Positions 47,294 to 50,012 of a DNA stretch of 50,012 nt are shown one piece after another. The position numbers and the translations under genes are program-made. The stretch is from Bugula neritina (lineage: Eukaryota; Bryozoa; Gymnolaemata; Cheilostomatida; Bugulidae). The DNA is taken from contig CAXIUT010000051.1 in NCBI GenBank assembly GCA_964035545.1, positions 1-50,012 of the forward strand. Reading direction: 5' to 3'. The notes under the pieces were generated by a model. The model was not told the origin of the DNA, made no database searches, and saw only the letters and a list, made by a program, of their open reading frames with translations. Every line of letters starts with the position of its first letter. The first letter of the stretch is position 1.

Positions 47294-48465
47294 ATGTTTT
47301 GCGGTTGTTCTTCAAACAAAAAGGCTTAATTGCCTAAATACTAAGATAGTATTGATAGTCCTCTTCAAATACGTCTCATCAAAATGTTTGGTCTTAAAAA
47401 TTACATTCTTGATAAGTTTGTATTTAGAAGAAAATCTCAAAGTACTCGTCACTATATTCAGGTTATTCCTTTAGAAATATTCACGGAAAAGCTACTCTCA
47501 TACTTGACAACTAGCCTTATCAACCTCCTAAAAATTATCATCTTGATATGCATATCATCGAAAAACCTCAACACAGCGTTCCTGTTGCCAGATTGACACC
47601 AATCGATATGTAGCCTGATGAAACTTTGCCTTGTATTATCTATGCACATGGCAATTCTTCTGATATGGGTGATTCTCTTTATTTTGTTACTAAATTCTCA
47701 TAAAAATTGAGAGCTGTATTCATAGTATTTGACTTCACAGGATATGGCGAGTCCAGAGTGAAATAAGTTGGTTAAGAGGTGATATGTGAAGATTTGCAGA
47801 TGGTACTTGCTTGGGCTAATTAACCTTTGTAGAACGTGATATTATGGGGATTCAGTCTTGGTTCTTATCCTGTTATATTCAATGCAGCTAAGATGAAAGT
47901 AAAGGCAGTAGTTTTACAGTGTCCAATAGGTTCATTGAGTTGTATGTTCTATGATGAATATTAAATTTAGACCAAGTTCAAGGAAGATCATTTTGCCAAT
48001 ATTGATCATATAATGAATATTTAGTCAAAAATATTGATGATGCATAGTATTAACGATGAGATAATACCGATAGAACAGGCTAGGTTATTGTACAAGAAGT
48101 ATGTGAAGAAAAATGGATAAAAAAATATGTAGTTTATTTAGGTATAAAAGATAAAACATAATTCTTTTCATAGGTTTATCATATCGGCTGTTACTAATGA
48201 TTTACAGAATGAAGTGCTTTAGTTTTTAATTAAAAATAAAACTTCTATTTCTTTTAATGCAAGAAAGAAGGAATAGTAATAAAAAACATAGAAAGAGGAG
48301 TAGTATTGTTTGCCTAGAGAACTTAGAAAGATGAGGTTGTAGTTAAAAGAGGTCTAATTATCATAATTTTACTTCTAATAGAGTTAGTTTTAGTTGGTTG
48401 AGACATAGGGTAGTCAAAAGACAAAAAATACAAGGACAAGATAAAATTGGTTTTGTTGTGGTTGA
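47294..48465 (+). CDS. ABHD17-like alpha/beta hydrolase
   Basis: Predicted 382 residues. Its N-terminus MFCGCSSNKK carries cysteines like the palmitoylated N-terminus of ABHD17 depalmitoylases. The fold shows CIIYAHGNSSDMGD (oxyanion HGN), the nucleophile elbow LWGFSLGSYPV (G-x-S-x-G), an acid in MMHSINDEIIP and a late His in KIKHNSFHRF. ABHD17 removes palmitate from membrane proteins, and plant and protist homologues are broader. The protein ends WFCCG, a second Cys pair that could also be acylated. A 23-nt intron at 47420-47442 restores ILDKFYSSLYSGYSFRNIHG; total 383 codons. Confidence 0.88.
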
Positions 48466-48540
48466 TTTAAGTTATCTTCTACTAATATTTTATCATATAA
48501 TTGACTAAATAGATTAGTATATAAAGTTAATTCAACAACG

Positions 48541-49767
48541 ATGACAATGTTATTTGCAGGTACTGGGTACAACCAGTTGGTGAGTCTAAATTATGAATCG
48601 AAGAAGCAATCAAAGTAGGTGACAGGAACTATCCAAAGAAAGCCTATATCGCATATATCTAGAGATCAAAATTCAGATTTGACTCTTTATGGTAGTAATA
48701 GATCAGTTAATTTGGTTCATAAAGAATAAAACAATAATTTGGTTGAATTGAGTCAATCTAGCAGAGAAACTATCATATCAGTTTATATCAATGATGGACA
48801 AAATAATTGTCTTCAATATGTGTTATCCAATGGTGCTATTTATTAGAACTTTGCATTGAATATCATGATGTTTAGACATGGATTGTATCCAAAAAATGAA
48901 TGGAGTTCTGTTTATCGAGGAGAAGAGCATAATAAATTTACTGGGGCTTGTCATAGTTAAGATTCTGCTAAATGTTTGTTTTATGGCAAAGATGCTGTAC
49001 CTATGATAGTCAATAAGTATAAAAGTACAGCTATTTGGAAAGGTAAAAATGTAAAACATGATTAACTTGACTTATAGGTGCCTATCAATGATGTTGATGG
49101 AACTTTCTTTAAAAATGATACTTTTGTTGCTGTTCTTAATAGAAATAACAAGATGAGAATCTACGATGTGAGGGGAACTCATCGAAGACCTGTAAGTGAT
49201 ATTTTGCTGAAAGTGGCTCCAAGGTCATTGATGACTAAAATGACTAAAAATAGAGAATAAACTTTATTTTATGTTGCTAATGATGTTGGAGAGATATTTT
49301 AGTTGGATAGTCGTATGGATTGGAAATCAACTGGAAAGTTCAAAGGAATTACAACATCAATAACAGATTTGATAGTTAAAAGAGATTAACTATTTTGTTC
49401 AAGTTTAGATTCTAATGTAAGAGTATTTGATCTTGAAAGTAGAGAAATGGTTAAGAAATTTTACTTGAACAAACCTATATATTCACTTTATGTTGATTAA
49501 AAGGAGATGGAGTAAGTTAAAGAAGAAGTATCTAATGAGGAAATCATACAACAAGAAGAATTATCTGAAGAATATGAATAGGTATAAACTCATACTAAGA
49601 AAAAGGCTAAATTTATTCGGAAGAGAAATAAAGTAGGACTAAAGTATTTGGCTGCAAGGGAATTCGATACTCCTGAAGAGGCAGTGAAGGAATAATTTGA
49701 AGCAGTAAAATAAGAGTAGTGGCTAAAGGATATGAATCCTATTGATAGAAGAGAGTTTTAAGAATGA
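48541..49767 (+). CDS. WD-repeat ribosome-assembly factor WDR74/NSA1
   Basis: The protein has 408 residues and no intron. WDR74/Nsa1 acts in 60S pre-ribosome maturation with the AAA-ATPase NVL/Rix7. WD-like blades are visible: LQYVLSNGAIY, FVAVLNRNNKMRIYDVRGTHRRPVSDI, FYVANDVGEIFQLDSR, then KGITTSITDLIVKRDELFCSSLDSNVRVFDLESREMVKKFYL. RRPV...then GEIFQLDSR...GKFKGITTSI is the order seen in the WDR74 family. The C-terminal ~100 residues are charged, with Lys/Arg and Glu runs. It is the last gene before the right telomere, with 152 nt between stop and repeats. Confidence 0.82.
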
Positions 49768-49919
49768 AGATATTGATCTATTCTTAACTATTATTTAACT
49801 AATTTTATCATATATGATCTTATTATTCTTACAAAAGAATCTTTTATAAACTTTTACTATCAATATTCATGATAAATAGATATAATTAAAATAAATCTTC
49901 ATGACTATTTGAATCCATA

Positions 49920-50012
49920 GGGGTTGGGGTTGGGGTTGGGGTTGGGGTTGGGGTTGGGGTTGGGGTTGGGGTTGGGGTTGGGGTTGGGGTTGGGGTTGGG
50001 GTTGGGGTTGGG
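49920..50012. repeat. Right telomere, G4T2 repeats
   Basis: Regular GGGGTT units run from 49920 to the last base, preceded by unique AT-rich sequence ending TCCATAG. No variant unit is seen. G-strand orientation at the right end is correct for a chromosome terminus. The 152 nt between the WDR74-like stop and the repeats hold no gene and no repeat that I can see. Confidence 0.97.

Overview
The window is somatic (macronuclear) DNA of a ciliate. It begins with a C4A2 telomere (1-75) and ends with a G4T2 telomere (49920-50012). It is AT-rich, and genes sit a few tens of bases apart on both strands. TGA is the only stop codon. TAA and TAG are sense codons and fall where homologues have glutamate, not glutamine: the GEMERD and YDMEDAM motifs of RNA polymerase I, GEGEHKIMEFIR of XRN1, and LAGSER of kinesin. 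Conserved glutamines are written CAA/CAG. TAR=Glu with TGA stop is the peritrich nuclear code, so I infer a peritrich (Vorticella/Carchesium-like) oligohymenophorean. Introns are tiny: I place 17 of exactly 20 nt, nearly all GTA...TAG/AAG, and a few of 19-53 nt. Products below are read with TAR=Glu and with these introns removed.

Layout. (A) 1-6000 looks like a complete 6-kb minichromosome with telomeres at both ends. It carries a telomere-truncated, frameshifted 3' piece of RBM19/MRD1, the splicing factor CWC15, an FHA coiled-coil protein, and an unknown gene whose start codon is 39 nt from the telomere. (B) The G4T2 tract at 5866-6000 runs directly into the coding sequence of a MORN-repeat gene that has lost its 5' end. 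This is either an assembly or read chimera, or a real fusion or alternative-fragmentation product. (C) 6000-49920 is a 44-kb arm with its own right telomere. Genes in order: MORN, RSPH9 (radial spoke), an IMPACT-like protein, a small ORF, a DBF4-type zinc finger, a PhyH dioxygenase, a two-domain PDI, a Cys-rich secreted protein, a FYVE-like zinc finger, EF-1alpha, a MYCBP-like protein, a longin membrane protein, two coiled-coil genes, RPA2 (Pol I), TTC8/BBS8, an MBOAT acyltransferase, a membrane protein, a Sec1/Munc18 protein, a DENN protein, three unknowns, a NOTUM/pectinacetylesterase, two unknown genes, XRN1, two coiled-coil genes, kinesin, an ABHD17-like hydrolase and WDR74/NSA1.

The gene content is ordinary housekeeping: cilia (RSPH9, BBS8, MORN, kinesin), rRNA synthesis and ribosome assembly (RPA2, WDR74, RBM19 remnant), RNA processing and decay (CWC15, XRN1), membrane traffic (Sec1, DENN, longin), and ER/secretion (PDI, NOTUM, Cys-rich protein). 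I see no operons, mobile elements, CRISPR arrays or rRNA genes, and I recognised no tRNA. What is unusual is the genome biology: the code, the near-uniform 20-nt introns, the interstitial telomere with broken genes at telomere junctions, and a few +1 frame breaks.
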